The notes under the pieces were generated by a model, which saw only the letters and a program-made list of their open reading frames with translations, did not search any database and was not told the DNA's origin. A DNA stretch of 64,000 bases, taken from the NCBI GenBank assembly GCA_030549775.1, contig CM060177.1, positions 65,104,638-65,168,637 on the forward strand. Reading direction: 5' to 3'. The translations under genes were made by a program, and so were the position numbers. The DNA comes from Tamarix chinensis. Its lineage: Eukaryota > Streptophyta > Magnoliopsida > Caryophyllales > Tamaricaceae. Below, one piece after another: positions 32,362 to 43,372 of this stretch. Position 1 is the first letter of the stretch, and each line of letters starts with the position of its first letter.

Positions 32362-33871
32362 TGATAGATAAGATTTATTGATTATTTTCATGTCTGAAAA
32401 TATCATTTATCCCTCATAATTTCTACTAGATTTAATCTTTTCGTCGAGTTTTCCTCCTTTGAATAAGTTTTACAGGAAAGAAAAGAATTGAAGAAATTCA
32501 AGGAGAAATCAATGAGAAGAAGAAATCAAGTAGAGAACACATCAAAAAATGCCGAATCAAGGAGAGAAAAGTTGGAAAGGGAACAAATATATCAAGAGAA
32601 GCGAAGCTCAAACTTTCAAAGGAATTGAGTGGAAGAGTAAAAAACACGGGGGTCCCGTGTTTCCATAACACGAACCGTGTTATTAATCCCGAATGGCGGT
32701 CGGTAAAGCTTTGTCAGCAGAACGGTTGGAAGAAAACACGGACCGTGTTTTCGATTAAAAATGTGTAACTGCCACGCGACTTGTTTCTGATAAAATTGGA
32801 TATGAAAACAGAGTTCGGGATATCGAGAGAAAAAGGATCGAATGTATTTTTCTTCCTTTATTCCTTTAGAACATACATGTAATGCACAATTCCAATCTTT
32901 GATCTTCTTGAATTATATTGATGATTTGACATTCTGCACTTCAATTGATAAGTTTCCTCTATTCCTTTGTAAATTTCTGTATTTCCATTTTGCAGAATCT
33001 AAGTAGTTTTTATGTAATTTTACTTGTGATCATTTCATTGTTATCTAATTGTTGAAATAATAGAATTTGTGAATGTGTTATTGTCATTAACTTTTAGTAT
33101 TTCTGTATAATTGTATGAATTGTGAGTATGCAGAAATTTGAATAAGTAGAACAGGGTAGGATGAATTGAAGATGGAATCATAATGTAATTATCATTTCAT
33201 AATTTAAATGTTTGATTCTACATGAGGTTTAATTGAATTAATAGTCTGAATTGAATGATTCCATATCATAGATTAAGATTCTTGAACTAATTAGATTGAT
33301 CACCTATTTGGTTTAGGACTTAGTCTTTGCTAAGACAATGAAATTAATCCGAAATTGTTAATTAATTTGTCTATAGTAGCAAAAAGACCATTAATTCGTG
33401 CAATTGCATGATCCGAGCTTGTGTGATTATGATTGTAGTTGGCTACTTCCTGTTCATAATGCTACCATTAATTGAATCTAGTGTTCGTAACCTAGGTTAT
33501 TAATTGGGTACAAAAATAAATTGAGAGCATATTCAATTTATTAAGGTTGAGAGGAAGTATAGAAATTATTATTCTGAATTTCTTAAGTCAACATTAAACT
33601 ATTTAGAATCATTCTTTTATGTGAATGTATGGCATTTTAATTCCATCACCAATTCAATCCTTCCCTAATTGTAAAGTCGTGGTTAAAGCCTTAGTATAAT
33701 TGAATTTAGTTAGGAATCAATGAAAATTGTACAAACGGGTTTATAACATCAATAGCAAAATTAGTGATTAAAACGTCATTCCTTGTGGGTTCGACTCCTT
33801 CTTGCCATATACTACGTATTTGGGGATTAGGATTTATTTGTTAAATTTGTTGTGCATACGATAGTGCATCA
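32362..33871 (+). repeat. 5' LTR of the Athila element
   Basis: 1510 bp, from TGATAGATAAG to GTGCATCA. It contains the palindromes ACACGAACCGTGT (32668-32680) and ACACGGACCGTGT near 32735-32748 with about 68 bp between them; the 3' LTR has only one. Confidence 0.95.
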
Positions 33872-33877
33872 AATTTT

Positions 33878-33895
33878 TGGCGCCGTTGCCGGGGA
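33878..33895 (+). other. tRNA-Asp primer-binding site of the Athila element
   Basis: TGGCGCCGTTGCCGGGGA, complementary to the 3' end of plant tRNA-Asp, is the primer site characteristic of Athila-type elements. It lies 6 bp past the LTR. Confidence 0.95.
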
Positions 33896-33992
33896 ACTGG
33901 CAATTTTAATCTCTAGTTTTGTTTTTGTTGTAGTTTCTTTTTTTTATTTTAGTTTTTGATAAATTCTTCACGTGACCTCATCTAATCTTTGA

Positions 33993-35201
33993 TTGTGTGT
34001 AATCTTCAGGCATTCACAATTGAGATCGTTTGCGATCGAGCATCAAGGACAAATTATTCCAGCCATAGATCCAAACTCATCTTCTCCAATTGCAACTAGG
34101 ACAAGAAGGAAGTTGGAACAAGATAATCAAATTCCATCACCTTTTGAAGAAAGTTCCACAAACTTGGAAGAAGACGACATAGAGGATTTGTGTAGTACAC
34201 CTTACTACATTAATCCACCGATGGCGGATCGAACTCTCAAGGAGCTAGCTGCTCCTATCTTCAACCCTAATCTTTTATGCATTAATTATCCTGCTGATAA
34301 TGATACTTGTGAAATCAAACCTGGACTAATACGAGCCTTACCTATTTTTACAGGTTTTAAAGACAACAATTCCATGGGTTCAAGCTGTTTCACCGACCCA
34401 AATAAATTTCTCAAGGAATTCCATATAGCTTGTTCTGGTATGAAACCGAATGGAGTAAGTGTAGAAAAACTTAAACTCAAAGCTTTTCCTTTTGCTTTGG
34501 CTGATGCTGCTAAGGAATGGTTATATGATCTACCAGCAGGCTCAGTAAACACTTGGACTGATATGCAGAAGGTTTTCCTTGAAAAATATTTTCCTTCATC
34601 AAGAGCAACTAATATAAGAAAGGAAATATGTGGTATTAGGCAAGATGGAGGAGAATCTTTACATGAATATTGGGAACGTTTCAAGAAATTGTGTGGTAGT
34701 TGTTATAATCGTCAAATTAGTGAAAAATTATTAATACAATATTTTTACGAAGGTTTATCTCCTATGGATCGCAATATGATAGATGCTGCTAGTGGTGGTG
34801 CTTTAGTTGATAAAACACCTATCGAAGCTAAAAGGTTAATTGCTAATATGGCATCTAACTCACAATATTGTAATAGGGGTAATACTTCTATGTCTCAACA
34901 GGTGAAAGAAACCAATATTGCTGAATTAAAAACGCAAGTATCAAATTTGACAGCTCTTGTGGAAAGAGTTGTAGGAGAAAAGATTCCTGCCAAGGTATGT
35001 GGAATTTGTTCTTTTATAGGTCATCCAACTGATATGTGTCCTACTTTGCAGGAAGAACAACAAGTAAACGCCATTGGAGGACAACCATTTCCAAAAAGGA
35101 ATGATCCATTTGCTCCAACATATAATCCTGGATGGAAGGATCACCCAAATCTAAGGTATGGAAACACTCAAAAAAGTGGTAACTCATATTTCCGACCATA
35201 G
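33993..35201 (+). CDS. gag: Athila Gag, interrupted at its C-terminus
   Basis: The Gag capsid builds the virus-like particle and packages the RNA. The first ATG in this open frame is at 34221 (P-P-M-A-D-R-T-L-K-E-L). Coding-like sequence (R-T-R-R-K-L-E) extends upstream to 33993 without any ATG, so the true start may have been lost. The capsid core runs from about 34330 to 34870 with F-L-K-E-F-H, A-K-E-W-L-Y, H-E-Y-W-E-R-F-K-K-L and F-Y-E-G-L. Near 34997 a C-x-x-C...H...C arrangement (V-C-G-I-C-S-F-I-G-H-P-T-D-M-C) is a knuckle-like motif. The frame ends at TAG (35199), where CAG is likely ancestral, since Gag-like sequence continues in the same frame. Confidence 0.9.
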   Translation: MCVIFRHSQLRSFAIEHQGQIIPAIDPNSSSPIATRTRRKLEQDNQIPSPFEESSTNLEEDDIEDLCSTPYYINPPMADRTLKELAAPIFNPNLLCINYPADNDTCEIKPGLIRALPIFTGFKDNNSMGSSCFTDPNKFLKEFHIACSGMKPNGVSVEKLKLKAFPFALADAAKEWLYDLPAGSVNTWTDMQKVFLEKYFPSSRATNIRKEICGIRQDGGESLHEYWERFKKLCGSCYNRQISEKLLIQYFYEGLSPMDRNMIDAASGGALVDKTPIEAKRLIANMASNSQYCNRGNTSMSQQVKETNIAELKTQVSNLTALVERVVGEKIPAKVCGICSFIGHPTDMCPTLQEEQQVNAIGGQPFPKRNDPFAPTYNPGWKDHPNLRYGNTQKSGNSYFRP

Positions 35202-36245
35202 ATGTATCAAAATCAGCAAGGAGCAAATCCACCTCCCGGATTTTTCCAAATTCCACCAAATCAGCAAAGACCACCATTTCAACCGATGCCTCCACCACAA
35301 GTTTCACAACAAACGGGGTGTATGCTTTTAGAAGATTTGGTGAAATCTTTGGCTACCAATACCTTACAATTCCAACAAGAGACCAGAAACGGTATTAAGA
35401 ATTTGGAAAATCAAGTGAGTCAACTAGCAGATTCCCTTGGTAAAATGCAAGCATAAGGTTCTTCAAAATTTCCTAGCCAGACCGAAAGAAATCCCAAGGA
35501 AAATGCTAGTGCTATCACAACTCGCAGTGGAAAACAATTATCAGATCCAAGAAAATTGAATGAAGAAGAAAACACAAACAAGGACACAGATGAAACAAAT
35601 GTTGAAGAATAAATAAAGGAAGATTCAGAACCGACGATGAAGAGTAAGTCATATTCTCCTATAAAAATTCCTGCTCCTTTTCCTAGCAGGTTGGCCAAAA
35701 ACAAGAAGGTAAATCATGATAAGGAGATATTTGACATATTCAAGAAGGTAGAAGTTAACCTTCCTCTCATTGATGCGATCAAACAAGTACCTAGGTATGC
35801 GAAATTCCTCAAGAACTTGTGTACAAATAAAAGGAAACTTAATGAGAATGAGAAGGTAAGTGTGGGAGAAAATGTATCAGCAATGTTGCAAAGAAAACTT
35901 CCACCAAAGTGCAAAGATCCAGGTATTTTCACTATACCTTGCAAAATTGGAAACACAAGGTACGAAAAATGCATGCTTGACTTAGGTGCTTCAATAAATG
36001 TCATGCCTTTATCTATCTTTAACACCCTAAGTCTAGGTCCTTTAAAGGAAACTCGTATTGTTATCCAATTGGCTGATAGATCTAACACATATCCTGAAGG
36101 GGTTATTGAAGATGTCTTAGTTCAGGTTAATGAGTTGGTTTTTCCTACAGATTTCTATGTGTTAGATATGCAAGATAATGGCTTGGCTAATCCATCACCT
36201 ATTTTGTTAGGGAGACCATTCCTAAAAACTTCAAAAAAAAATTGA
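35202..36245 (+). pseudogene. pol: Athila Gag tail and protease region, with two stops and a frameshift
   Basis: It continues the gag frame beyond the stop at 35199. A Pro/Gln-rich stretch and coiled-coil-like segment (35202-35453) end at TAA (35454). A further TAA lies at 35610. Then comes an open segment with basic linker and protease: K-C-M-L-D-L-G-A-S-I-N-V-M-P (catalytic Asp near 35980) and I-L-L-G-R-P-F-L near 36205. Both TAAs fit CAA to TAA changes. At 36231-36243 an A-rich tract has lost the reading frame: the protease frame ends at 36245 and RT continues one frame over. Athila elements normally make one continuous Gag-Pol. Confidence 0.85.
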
Positions 36246-39200
36246 TGTCCATGATGGAGTGTTAACCATGGAATTTGATGGTGAAATTATTAAGTTTAAC
36301 ATATATGATTCCATGAAATTTCCTGCAGATGGTGAAGAGGTATCTATGATTGATGTCATTGAAAATTTAACTGAAATGGTGTACCAATTATCATCAGCTG
36401 ATCCTTTGGAAATAACTTTGACACAAGGAATAGCAACTGAAAAATTGGAAGAATTAAGCAAATTGTATGACGTTGATGAAGAAATCAAGGAGGTAGTGGC
36501 CGCTTTGGGAACATGTCCGAGTAGAATTGGAAAATTTGTGGATTTACCATTGATAGTGGATAGACCTGTACCTTCCATAGAACAACCCCCTGAAGTGGAG
36601 TTGAAGCCTTTACCTGACCATCTCAAATATGCATTCTTAGGAGATAAGAATACCCTTCCGGTTATCATATCTAGTGAACTGACATCTCATCAGGAAGAAA
36701 AACTGGTAAATGTGTTGAAGAAATACAAATCAGCTTTGGGGTGGACAGTTGCTGATATTAAGGGTATTAGTCCTTCAGTTTGTATGCATCAGATTTTAAT
36801 GGAAGAAGATGTGAAGCCATGTAGACAAGTACAATGTAGGTTGAATCCGATAATGATGGAGGTTGTGAAGAAAGAGGTTCTAAAATTGCTAAGTGTAGGA
36901 GTCATTTACCCAATTTCTTATAGTAGTTGGGTAAGTCCGCTTCAGGTTGTCCCAAAGAAAATAGGCATAACAGTAGTGGAGAATGATAAAGGAGAAATGG
37001 TTCCTACTAGAGTTCAAAATGGTTGGAGGGTATGTGTTGACTATAGAAAACTGAACTCCATGACTAGGAAAGATCATTTTCCTTTACCATTTATGGATCA
37101 AATGTTAGAACGGCTAGCGGGTCATGCTTATTACTGTTTTCTTGATGGTTATTCTGGATATGTGCAGGTTCCCATAGCTCCAGAAGATCAAGAGAAAACC
37201 ACATTTACATGTCCCTACGGTACGTTTGCGTATCGGCGCATGCCGTTTGGATTATGTAATGCTCCAGCTACATTTCAAAGGTGTATGGTAAGTATATTCT
37301 CCGAATATCTGGAGAAAATTATCGAGGTATTCATGGATGATTTTAGTATCCATGGAGATACTTTTGAAGAATGCCTAGGTAATTTGACCCTTATCTTGAA
37401 AAGGTGTTTGGAAACAAATCTTGTGCTAAACTCTGAAAAATGCCATTTTATGGTCCAACAAGGAATAGTTTTGGGACACGTCATTTCAGCCAAAGGAATT
37501 GAAGTAGATAAAGCAAAAATTGATCTTATTTCTTCATTACCTTATCCATCAACTGTCAAAGATGTGCGATCATTTTTAGGGCATGCCGGGTTTTACCGCC
37601 GATTTATCAAGGATTTTTCTAAAATAGCCCAACCATTATGCAAGCTTCTTCAAAAAGAAAAGGAATTTCATTTTGATGATGCATGCCAGAAATCATTTGA
37701 CTATTTAAAGGAAAAATTGATAAGTGCACCCATTCTTCAACCACCTGATTGGAATTTCCCATTTGAATTGATGTGTGATGCATCTAATTTTGCTGTTGGT
37801 GCGGTGTTAGGTCAACGAATCGGGAAAGAGCCACACGTGATATATTATGCCTCACGCACATTGAATGAAGCTCAACTTAATTACACAACTACCGAAAAGG
37901 AGCTTCTTGCTATTGTCTTTGCTTTGGATAAATTTCGTTCTTATCTGTTAGGAACTGAAATAATTGTTTACTCTGATCATGCAGCGTTGAAATATTTGTT
38001 AGCAAAGAAAGAGGCAAAACCACGACTGATTAGATGGATTCTTCTACTTCAAGAATTCAATATACGCATTAAAGATAAGAAAGGAACCGAAAACGGAGTA
38101 GCAGATCATCTAAGTCGGTTAATCAAACAAGTTGAAGTTGAAGCACCTATCAATGAAGCATTTCCGGATGAGCAACTTCATGTCATTAGGAATGAGATAC
38201 CATGGTATGCTGACATGGTAAATTTTCTCGTAGCTAAGGTATTTCCCTCTCACTTTACAAAAGCACAGAAAGATAGAATGAAAAGTCAGGCAAAATATTT
38301 TGTATGGGACGATCCATACTTGTGGAAACAATGTGTCGACCAAATCATTAGAAGATGTATTCCTGATAGTGAGGTCTTGTCTATTTTACATTTTTGTCAC
38401 AGTTATGCTTGCGGGGGACATTTTGGTCCCAAGCGAACAGCTTATAAAGTTCTAGAGAGTGGATTCTTTTGGCCTACATTGTTTAGGGACTCTCATGAAT
38501 TTTGTAAAGCGTGTGAAAACTGTCAAAAGACTGGGGGATTAGGTCCTAGAAATGAAATGCCACAAACTCCTATCATAGCATGCGAAATCTTTGATGTTTG
38601 GGGTATGGATTTTATGGGCCCCTTTCCATCTTCTTTCGGGTTTAAATACATTCTTGTTGCTGTTGATTATGTGTCAAAATGGGTGGAGGCTAAGGCCACC
38701 CGTACTGATGATGCAAAGGTTGTTGCAGACTTTCTTCAAACTAACATTTTTGCAAGGTTTGGCATACCAAGGGCCATCATCAACGATAAAGGTTCACACT
38801 TCTGCAACAGAATCGTAGAAGCTCTATTAAAGAAATATCATGTGACACATCGAATATCTACAGCATATCATCCACAAACCAATGGTCAGGCCGAGGTATC
38901 TAACCGGGAAATCAAATCAATCTTGGAAAAAATGGTGAAACCAACAAGAAAGGATTGGAGCTTACATCTTAATGATGCACTCTGGGCCTATCGTACAGCT
39001 TTCAAAACTCCAATTGGTATGTCTCCATATCGTCTGGTATACGATAAGCCTTGTCATCTACCAGTTGAGTTAGAACATAAAGCTTTTTGGGCCATCAAGA
39101 AATGTAACATGGAGTCAACTGAAATTGGAAAACATAGGAGACTCCAATTACAAGAATTGGAAGAAATAAGAAATGAGGCTTTTGAAACTGCATTGAGATA

Positions 39201-39498
39201 TAAAGATAGAACTAAAGCAGTTCATGATAAGTTCATTCTTAGAAAGAGTTTTGAAATTGGTCAAAAAGTTTTATTATATCATTCTCGATTGAAGTTGTTT
39301 CCAGGAAAATTGAGGTCGAGATGGATCGGCCCATTTGTTGTGACTAATGTGTTTTCTCATGGTGCAGTTGAAATTAAAAGTGAGAAAACAGGAAAAATAT
39401 GGAAGGTCAATGGACATCGCCTAAAACCTTACTACGAAGGACATCAAGTGCACAATTTGGAAGTGGTTGATCTTACCACTCCCAATTATGAGAGCTGA
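36241..39498 (+). CDS. pol: Athila Pol: RT, RNase H, integrase (open frame)
   Basis: About 1080 codons without a stop. With residue 1 at 36259: RT about 225-400 (W-R-V-C-V-D-Y-R at 256-263, F-M-D-D-F with catalytic Asp 360 and 361); RNase H about 500-620 (Asp 507, Glu 548, Asp 573, Asp 616); integrase zinc-binding part about 710-757 (His 714, His 721, Cys 752, Cys 755); integrase core with Asp 784, Asp 843 and Glu 879. All catalytic residues of the three enzymes are present. The C-terminus ends without a chromodomain, as usual for Athila. There is no own start codon, because it is normally translated as part of Gag-Pol and here lies one frame off the protease. Confidence 0.95.
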   Translation: MDVHDGVLTMEFDGEIIKFNIYDSMKFPADGEEVSMIDVIENLTEMVYQLSSADPLEITLTQGIATEKLEELSKLYDVDEEIKEVVAALGTCPSRIGKFVDLPLIVDRPVPSIEQPPEVELKPLPDHLKYAFLGDKNTLPVIISSELTSHQEEKLVNVLKKYKSALGWTVADIKGISPSVCMHQILMEEDVKPCRQVQCRLNPIMMEVVKKEVLKLLSVGVIYPISYSSWVSPLQVVPKKIGITVVENDKGEMVPTRVQNGWRVCVDYRKLNSMTRKDHFPLPFMDQMLERLAGHAYYCFLDGYSGYVQVPIAPEDQEKTTFTCPYGTFAYRRMPFGLCNAPATFQRCMVSIFSEYLEKIIEVFMDDFSIHGDTFEECLGNLTLILKRCLETNLVLNSEKCHFMVQQGIVLGHVISAKGIEVDKAKIDLISSLPYPSTVKDVRSFLGHAGFYRRFIKDFSKIAQPLCKLLQKEKEFHFDDACQKSFDYLKEKLISAPILQPPDWNFPFELMCDASNFAVGAVLGQRIGKEPHVIYYASRTLNEAQLNYTTTEKELLAIVFALDKFRSYLLGTEIIVYSDHAALKYLLAKKEAKPRLIRWILLLQEFNIRIKDKKGTENGVADHLSRLIKQVEVEAPINEAFPDEQLHVIRNEIPWYADMVNFLVAKVFPSHFTKAQKDRMKSQAKYFVWDDPYLWKQCVDQIIRRCIPDSEVLSILHFCHSYACGGHFGPKRTAYKVLESGFFWPTLFRDSHEFCKACENCQKTGGLGPRNEMPQTPIIACEIFDVWGMDFMGPFPSSFGFKYILVAVDYVSKWVEAKATRTDDAKVVADFLQTNIFARFGIPRAIINDKGSHFCNRIVEALLKKYHVTHRISTAYHPQTNGQAEVSNREIKSILEKMVKPTRKDWSLHLNDALWAYRTAFKTPIGMSPYRLVYDKPCHLPVELEHKAFWAIKKCNMESTEIGKHRRLQLQELEEIRNEAFETALRYKDRTKAVHDKFILRKSFEIGQKVLLYHSRLKLFPGKLRSRWIGPFVVTNVFSHGAVEIKSEKTGKIWKVNGHRLKPYYEGHQVHNLEVVDLTTPNYES

Positions 39499-39655
39499 AA
39501 GACTTGCATTTTGTCACTTGGGACACCCAAGTGTTGTATATAAGTTTTCCTTATTTCATACTTTTCTTTTTACATATTTGGTATGACTTTGTATATACAT
39601 ACTGTGTATATGTGTGGCAAAACATTGGTAGTTTATTTTCTTATTATTAAAAAAA
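39499..39655 (+). other. Short untranslated stretch after Athila pol
   Basis: AT-rich, ending in an A run just before the 83-bp repeat array. Confidence 0.6.
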
Positions 39656-39659
39656 AAAA

Positions 39660-40075
39660 CACGGGGGGGTCGTATTTTACAAACACGGCCCGTGTTTTTC
39701 TCTCTGCAGAAAATCTCAGAATTCCAGAGAGCTTCAAAATTAACACGGGGGTACCGTAATTCTTAACACGGTCCGTGTTTCTTCCTCTGCAGAAAATCTA
39801 AGAATTCCAGAGAGCTTCAAAATTAACACGGGGGTACCGTATTTCTTAACACGGTCCGTGTTTCTTCCTCTGCAGAAAATTTCAGAATTCCAGAGAGCTT
39901 CAAAATTAACACGGGGGTACCGTATTTGTTAACACGGCCCGTGTTTCCTTCTCTGCAAAACTTTTCAAAATTCTAGAGAGCCAAAAATTTAACACGGGGG
40001 TACCGTATTTCAGAAACACGGCCCGTGTTTCTCTCCAGAGCCCTTTTTCCCCCCCGTGTTTTTAGATCTGAAAAA
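39660..40075 (+). repeat. 83-bp tandem array with ACACGGnCCGTGT palindromes
   Basis: Five units start at 39660, 39743, 39826, 39909 and 39992, exactly 83 bp apart. Each has ACACGGGGGTACCGTATT (variant in the first), then the palindrome ACACGGnCCGTGT, then CTCTGCAGAAAAT and CCAGAGAGC. A further inverted half-site follows at about 40050. The same G-run and palindrome pair occurs in both Athila LTRs (32643-32750 and 43653-43695). The array lies just upstream of the ORF3 leader, so a regulatory role is plausible. Confidence 0.9.
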
Positions 40076-40408
40076 ACACGACCCTCTCGTTCGATTTCTC
40101 TCCAGTTCTTCGCAGCATTCTTCTCCTTCGATTCTTCCATTTTTCTCACTCAAATCTTCGATTCTTCACAACTCCTACTCCATTAACATCTCAACTTCTT
40201 TTCCCACCATTAATTTTCTTTCCCCTGTCGAATTTATCTCTGTTAATCCAAAACAGAGCCATCGCCCGTTCGTCTCCAACCCTAATTTTCTCCGACCATT
40301 GTCTCCTCTATTTTTTTTTGCAATTACACTTAGGGTTTTCGTGGGATTTGGTATTCATATATCTTTCTTTTGATTTCTTACTCGTTCATACCAGTTTTCA
40401 CGAATTAG
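40076..40408 (+). promoter_or_regulatory. Pyrimidine-rich leader of Athila ORF3 (putative 5' exon)
   Basis: C/T-rich DNA resembling a plant 5' untranslated exon, ending ATTAG at a strong donor GTAAGT. No coding function is assigned; an open frame here begins with GTG, not ATG. Confidence 0.5.
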
Positions 40409-40638
40409 GTAAGTCTTCTTCCCCTTATGACAGCAATGTTAATTCGGTTCATTGATTATTTACATATGTTGTTTTCACGCATTATTGTGATTGAAAATTG
40501 GGTGATTGCCATAATGAGAGCATATGTATGCATTCAGTGTAATTTTATCCAAGTTATCATTGTCGTTATCTTATGTCTATGCTGAACTTTCTGGTTTCAT
40601 CACTGATTTTTAACTTAAAGGTGGTATTCTTTGTGTAG
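40409..40638 (+). other. Putative 230-bp intron before Athila ORF3
   Basis: Begins GTAAGTCTTC (consensus plant donor after AG), is T-rich throughout and ends TTCTTTGTGTAG immediately before the ORF3 ATG. Splicing here, or from a further donor upstream, would put the ORF on its own mRNA. Confidence 0.65.
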
Positions 40639-41892
40639 ATGGCACCGAAAAAGAAACAACGTGCTGAAGGTGATTCCTCGAGATCCCAATCATCACCAAT
40701 GCAAGCAAGACAACGACGTAATCGTCCCAACGATTTAGGTATCATTTTTACCTCCCCCGAACAACAAGAAAGGTACGATTACTTATCTCAGAGGCGTCTT
40801 ACTGGTACTAGATATCTAGATGATGGATGTTTGCACACATTGGGCATTCATAATCAAGTCATGCGTATGCTCGAAACTATAGGTTTGCAACACTTTGTCT
40901 ATTGTACTAATCACACCTATAGACGCTTGACTTTAGAATTTCTAAGTACCTTTGAATTGTGTGCTGAAATTGGTGATATTGGTGATATAAAGAATAATCA
41001 AGGGTATGTTTCTTTTCGTCTTTTTAATGAGGATAGACAATTAGCGGTGCATGAACTTGCCCACATTTTCATGTTACCTTCACAGGGAGTTAGATTCATG
41101 TTACCCTTGTTTTATGCCAACCATTTTTTCGCAAAAATAGGTGATACCATGAATATGCCTACTCCAGATACATTCCGCATTTCTGAAGCCAAATCCTCTA
41201 GGATTTTTAACTTAGTTTTCCGATACATTCAGAGGCTTTTGGCTACTACCATATTTGGGAGGGGAGATAGTACCGGAGTAGTTCGTTCAATTGAACTTTT
41301 CTTTCTCTACTCTATGCTTGAACATTATTCTGTTGATACTGCCTATTTTATTGCCAAACAATTTCAAAGGGTCAGTAATTCCAAACAAGGGGACATTGTT
41401 ATCGGGGGTTTAATTACCACCATCTGTATGAGTTTGGACATACCCCTTCCGGAGGATATGCCTATTGAGGCCATGAGTACCCGCATTGATATTGAACATT
41501 GTCGCCTTACGCATCTTATTGAGCGTAGGAATAATGCGTGGTACCTTTCTTATCAGGGGCGTGTTTTCTTTCCTCTTCCTAACCCTACCAAAACTGATCC
41601 TTTAAATCCTTTGAATTGGCAACCTAATGAGGATGAAGATAACCCTGCCCCATTAGCAATCGAACATCCTATTCCACCACATGGTGCCCATCCACAACCA
41701 CCACCACCCCGATCCCAAGCCAGCTCTTCTTCCTCCTCAACTTTTGTTCCCGAATGGCATCTCCAATTTCAAAATCAAGTGTACTCCCAATTGGATTCCA
41801 TTCGAGCTAACCAAAATCAAATGATGGAGATGATGAAAAATCTCTATGATTTCCATCTCGGGAACCGAGACCCACCTCCACCTTCCTCTTGA
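40639..41892 (+). CDS. Athila ORF3 (extra ORF in the envelope position), intact
   Basis: 417 codons from ATG at 40639 to TGA. The central part (about 40-310) resembles the plant Athila ORF family found in this lineage. Its function is not established. The N-terminus is basic with P-K-K-K-Q-R (3-8) and R-Q-R-R-N-R (24-29), like a nuclear localisation signal. There is a Pro-rich, acidic linker (about 320-370) and a C-terminal stretch (about 373-405) rich in Gln, Asn and Met that may form a coiled coil. No signal peptide or clear membrane segment is visible, so a viral-envelope role is not supported by the sequence. It is the only complete ATG-to-stop frame of the element. Confidence 0.85.
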   Translation: MAPKKKQRAEGDSSRSQSSPMQARQRRNRPNDLGIIFTSPEQQERYDYLSQRRLTGTRYLDDGCLHTLGIHNQVMRMLETIGLQHFVYCTNHTYRRLTLEFLSTFELCAEIGDIGDIKNNQGYVSFRLFNEDRQLAVHELAHIFMLPSQGVRFMLPLFYANHFFAKIGDTMNMPTPDTFRISEAKSSRIFNLVFRYIQRLLATTIFGRGDSTGVVRSIELFFLYSMLEHYSVDTAYFIAKQFQRVSNSKQGDIVIGGLITTICMSLDIPLPEDMPIEAMSTRIDIEHCRLTHLIERRNNAWYLSYQGRVFFPLPNPTKTDPLNPLNWQPNEDEDNPAPLAIEHPIPPHGAHPQPPPPRSQASSSSSSTFVPEWHLQFQNQVYSQLDSIRANQNQMMEMMKNLYDFHLGNRDPPPPSS

Positions 41893-43357
41893 ATCCGATT
41901 CTTCATTTTTTTCTTCACTTGCATTTGTTCATTAGGGACAATGAACACATTAAGTAAGGGGGGTGCATTGGTGCATTCGTATTTGTAGGCTTGTGATTAC
42001 TTTTTCGTTGGAAATAGTTAGTAACTGTTATTTATGTTTGTTAAGTGGTAGTTCGTTAATTTATTCCTTTGTAAAAAAAAAAAACAAACAATAAGTATTA
42101 GATTTGAGTAATCCATGTACGAAGTAAAACAAAGTATGGGACTGAATTATTTTCAAAACAGATAATTTTATATACTTATTGTATGTTTTGATCAACATCT
42201 TTTGACACCTTAAAGATAGAAATTGAAGATGTGATAATAGTGAAGGAAAGAAAGTTAGAATGATTAGAGATCAAATCATGCATTGACTAAGAATGAGATA
42301 CAATGAAATTCAAAATTGGTGATTATAACATGGTGAGCGTTTGGGCCTAATCTTTGGATACATTGCTTATCCAAAATATATTTCTCTTTTGTGTGAATTC
42401 TCCAATGATATGTGAAACTAGAATTTGCCATTAGTCTCTTCAAGACTGCATAGAACTTTAGGATATTTGAAAATGATAAAGGCGCTCTTCTTTCTTTGTT
42501 AGCTACAAGGCCAAATAACCTACCTTGAAAAATTGTTATCCATTGCATACCCCTTTGAGCCTATAGACCTGTTTTATTAATTTAAACTTTATTAACAACT
42601 AATCTCCATATGTATTTCCCTTCCTTACTCTACGACTAGTGGAGCAAAAATATTTTCAAGGAGAACTTTTGTTTTGTTAATAAGGTGAAATCTAAGTATG
42701 GGGGTATGGATATTTAAAAAAAAAAGAAAAGAAGAAGAGAATAAAATTTCATGTCTTTTGATGTTGTTTGGTTGAATGGAAGGGTTTGAAAAAAAAAAAT
42801 TTCTGCTCCTCTAGTTGGTAGAGTCTAGCTACAATACCAAAATACCATCCCACCTTAGAACCCTAGCCCCATTACAACCAAATTTAAGACCTTTTGATTC
42901 TTATATAATTTAGTTTTTTTAGTGGTGGCGAATTGAGAATAATGGCAAACATATGGGTGATCATCATCATTTGGAGAGAATTTGAGAGTAAACACATCTT
43001 ACCCTTTACACTAAAGAGTGAGCGTTCCCATATTCCGAAAGTAAGAATTTACCAAATTGAATTTCATTAGTCTTGATCTAATTTGCATGATGAGATACTA
43101 ATTATTATAATTTTCGTTCTTAAACCGTTTGAGCATTTGATAAGATTATTTTTAAGGTGATTTAAGATGTGATCCAAAAATATTTCTATCAGTGATATTT
43201 CATGATTTACAAGTATTTTTCAGCCCCAATCCAAGTTGAACTTCGTACATGAATAATTCCAATCTAATCAATCTTGTATTCCATGATCTATTTCTATTAC
43301 ATTTCTTGATGTATTCATGTGCATGATATGATATTGCTTGAGGACAAGCAATAATTC
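41893..43357 (+). other. Long 3' non-coding region of the Athila element
   Basis: Nearly 1.5 kb without an open frame that can be supported. It includes AAGTATGGGGGTAT-like G-rich blocks near 42690 and 43358, the latter being the polypurine tract. Confidence 0.7.
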
Positions 43358-43372
43358 AAGTATGGGGGTATT
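43358..43372 (+). other. Polypurine tract of the Athila element
   Basis: AAGTATGGGGGTATT directly before the TG of the 3' LTR, the form typical of Athila. A similar word lies at about 42693. Confidence 0.85.

Noticed and set aside
40056..40373. 105-codon frame just before Athila ORF3
   Set aside because: It begins with GTG, has no homology, and overlaps the pyrimidine-rich leader of ORF3.
40639..41892. ORF3 as a true membrane envelope glycoprotein
   Set aside because: No signal peptide, no clear transmembrane segment and no glycoprotein-like features are visible; the basic N-terminus points to a nuclear protein instead.
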